A stretch of DNA of 12,424 bases from DASQHY01 sp036390175 (GTDB lineage Bacteria; Acidobacteriota; Terriglobia; Acidiferrales; UBA7541). The notes below the pieces were generated by a model. It saw nothing but the letters and a program-made list of their open reading frames with translations, was not told where the DNA came from and ran no database searches. The stretch lies in NCBI GenBank assembly GCA_036390175.1, contig DASWCG010000321.1, forward strand, positions 1-12,424. Reading direction: 5' to 3'. Positions 12,107 through 12,424 of this stretch are shown here, piece by piece. A program made the position numbers and the translations under genes. Position 1 is the stretch's first letter; every line of letters starts with the position of its first letter.

Positions 12107-12424
12107 ATGGGCGACAAAGAATCCGTCCCCGGGAAATCTCTGGGACATCAGTACGATGCCAAGTCCATCAAGGTTCTTGGCGGACTCGAAGCCGTGCGCC
12201 TTCGCCCGGCGATGTACATCGGCTCGACCGGAGAAATGGGCCTCCACCACCTCGTGTGGGAAGTGGTGGACAATTCCGTGGACGAAGCCCTTGCTGGCTT
12301 TTGCGACGAAATCAACGTCATCGTCCAGGAAGACAACTCCGTCACCGTCACCGACAATGGCCGGGGCATTCCCGTGGACATGCACGCCACCGAAAAGCGT
12401 CCCGCTGCGGAAGTGGTCATGACC
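12107..12424 (+). CDS. gyrB: DNA gyrase subunit B, N-terminal part (runs off right edge)
   Basis: The first 106 residues of the GHKL ATPase domain are visible. After a variable N-terminus (MGDKESVPGKSLGHQ) comes YDAKSIKVLGGLEAVRLRP, then the family hallmark RPAMYIGST, followed by HHLVWEVVDNSVDEA (Glu52, and Asn56 binding Mg2+) and TDNGRGIPVD (Asp83 contacting adenine; Gly85-Gly87). It forms the ATP-driven part of gyrase, which introduces negative supercoils, acting with GyrA. AGGAG (12095-12099) lies 7 nt before the ATG, separated by a run of A. gyrB rather than parE is favoured by the position close to dnaA and dnaN. A long structured leader precedes it. About 700 further residues are outside the window. 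Confidence 0.96.
   Translation, partial: MGDKESVPGKSLGHQYDAKSIKVLGGLEAVRLRPAMYIGSTGEMGLHHLVWEVVDNSVDEALAGFCDEINVIVQEDNSVTVTDNGRGIPVDMHATEKRPAAEVVMT

Noticed and set aside
11657..12385. Long minus-strand open frame opposite the gyrB leader and start.
   Set aside because: It is antisense to the clear GyrB reading frame, has low-complexity Arg/Pro/Ala composition and no recognisable domain.

Overview
The window is a GC-rich bacterial chromosome segment around the replication origin. It holds dnaA, dnaN and the start of gyrB, with clusters of DnaA boxes upstream of dnaA and again upstream of dnaN. The gene set points to Acidobacteriota: a YmdB-family phosphodiesterase beside a 6S-like RNA, a secreted outer-membrane lipoprotein-sorting-like protein between dnaA and dnaN, and a DnaA with a KHHTTV signature. 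That placement is an inference, because no 16S gene is present.

Region 1 (1-3831) is accessory or metabolic. It starts with a partial short-chain dehydrogenase on the minus strand, resembling 17-beta-HSD10/3-hydroxyacyl-CoA dehydrogenases. Next is a divergent phytanoyl-CoA dioxygenase-type oxygenase. Then comes a cluster with features of metal handling: a secreted beta-barrel-like protein with Met/His-rich ends and a small secreted Cys/His-rich protein (both minus strand), divergent from a secreted PCYCGC-type protein (plus strand). A 16-bp palindrome lies between the divergent genes.

Region 2 (3832-6078) carries a candidate 6S RNA with its own extended -10 promoter and a long closing stem. 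It is followed within about 12 nt by ymdB, and then by a secreted beta-propeller protein whose perfect TATAAT box suggests a nearly leaderless mRNA.

Region 3 (6079-10160) is the putative oriC, dnaA, a LolA-like secreted protein with its own promoter, a second DnaA-box-containing spacer, and dnaN. DnaA would open the origin and dnaN supplies the replicase sliding clamp.

Region 4 (10161-11546) looks like a small acquired island between dnaN and gyrB. An XRE-type regulator overlaps an HNH nuclease gene by 4 nt on the minus strand. They are divergent from a 98-residue basic protein of unknown function, with a perfect 19-bp operator-like palindrome between them. This is the best candidate in the window for an undescribed system.

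Region 5 (11547-12424) has no convincing gene before gyrB. It contains a 51-bp nested symmetric inverted repeat, a strong promoter (TTGAGA-N17-TAAAAT), and a leader of about 360 nt packed with hairpins ahead of the gyrB ribosome binding site. gyrB runs off the right edge.
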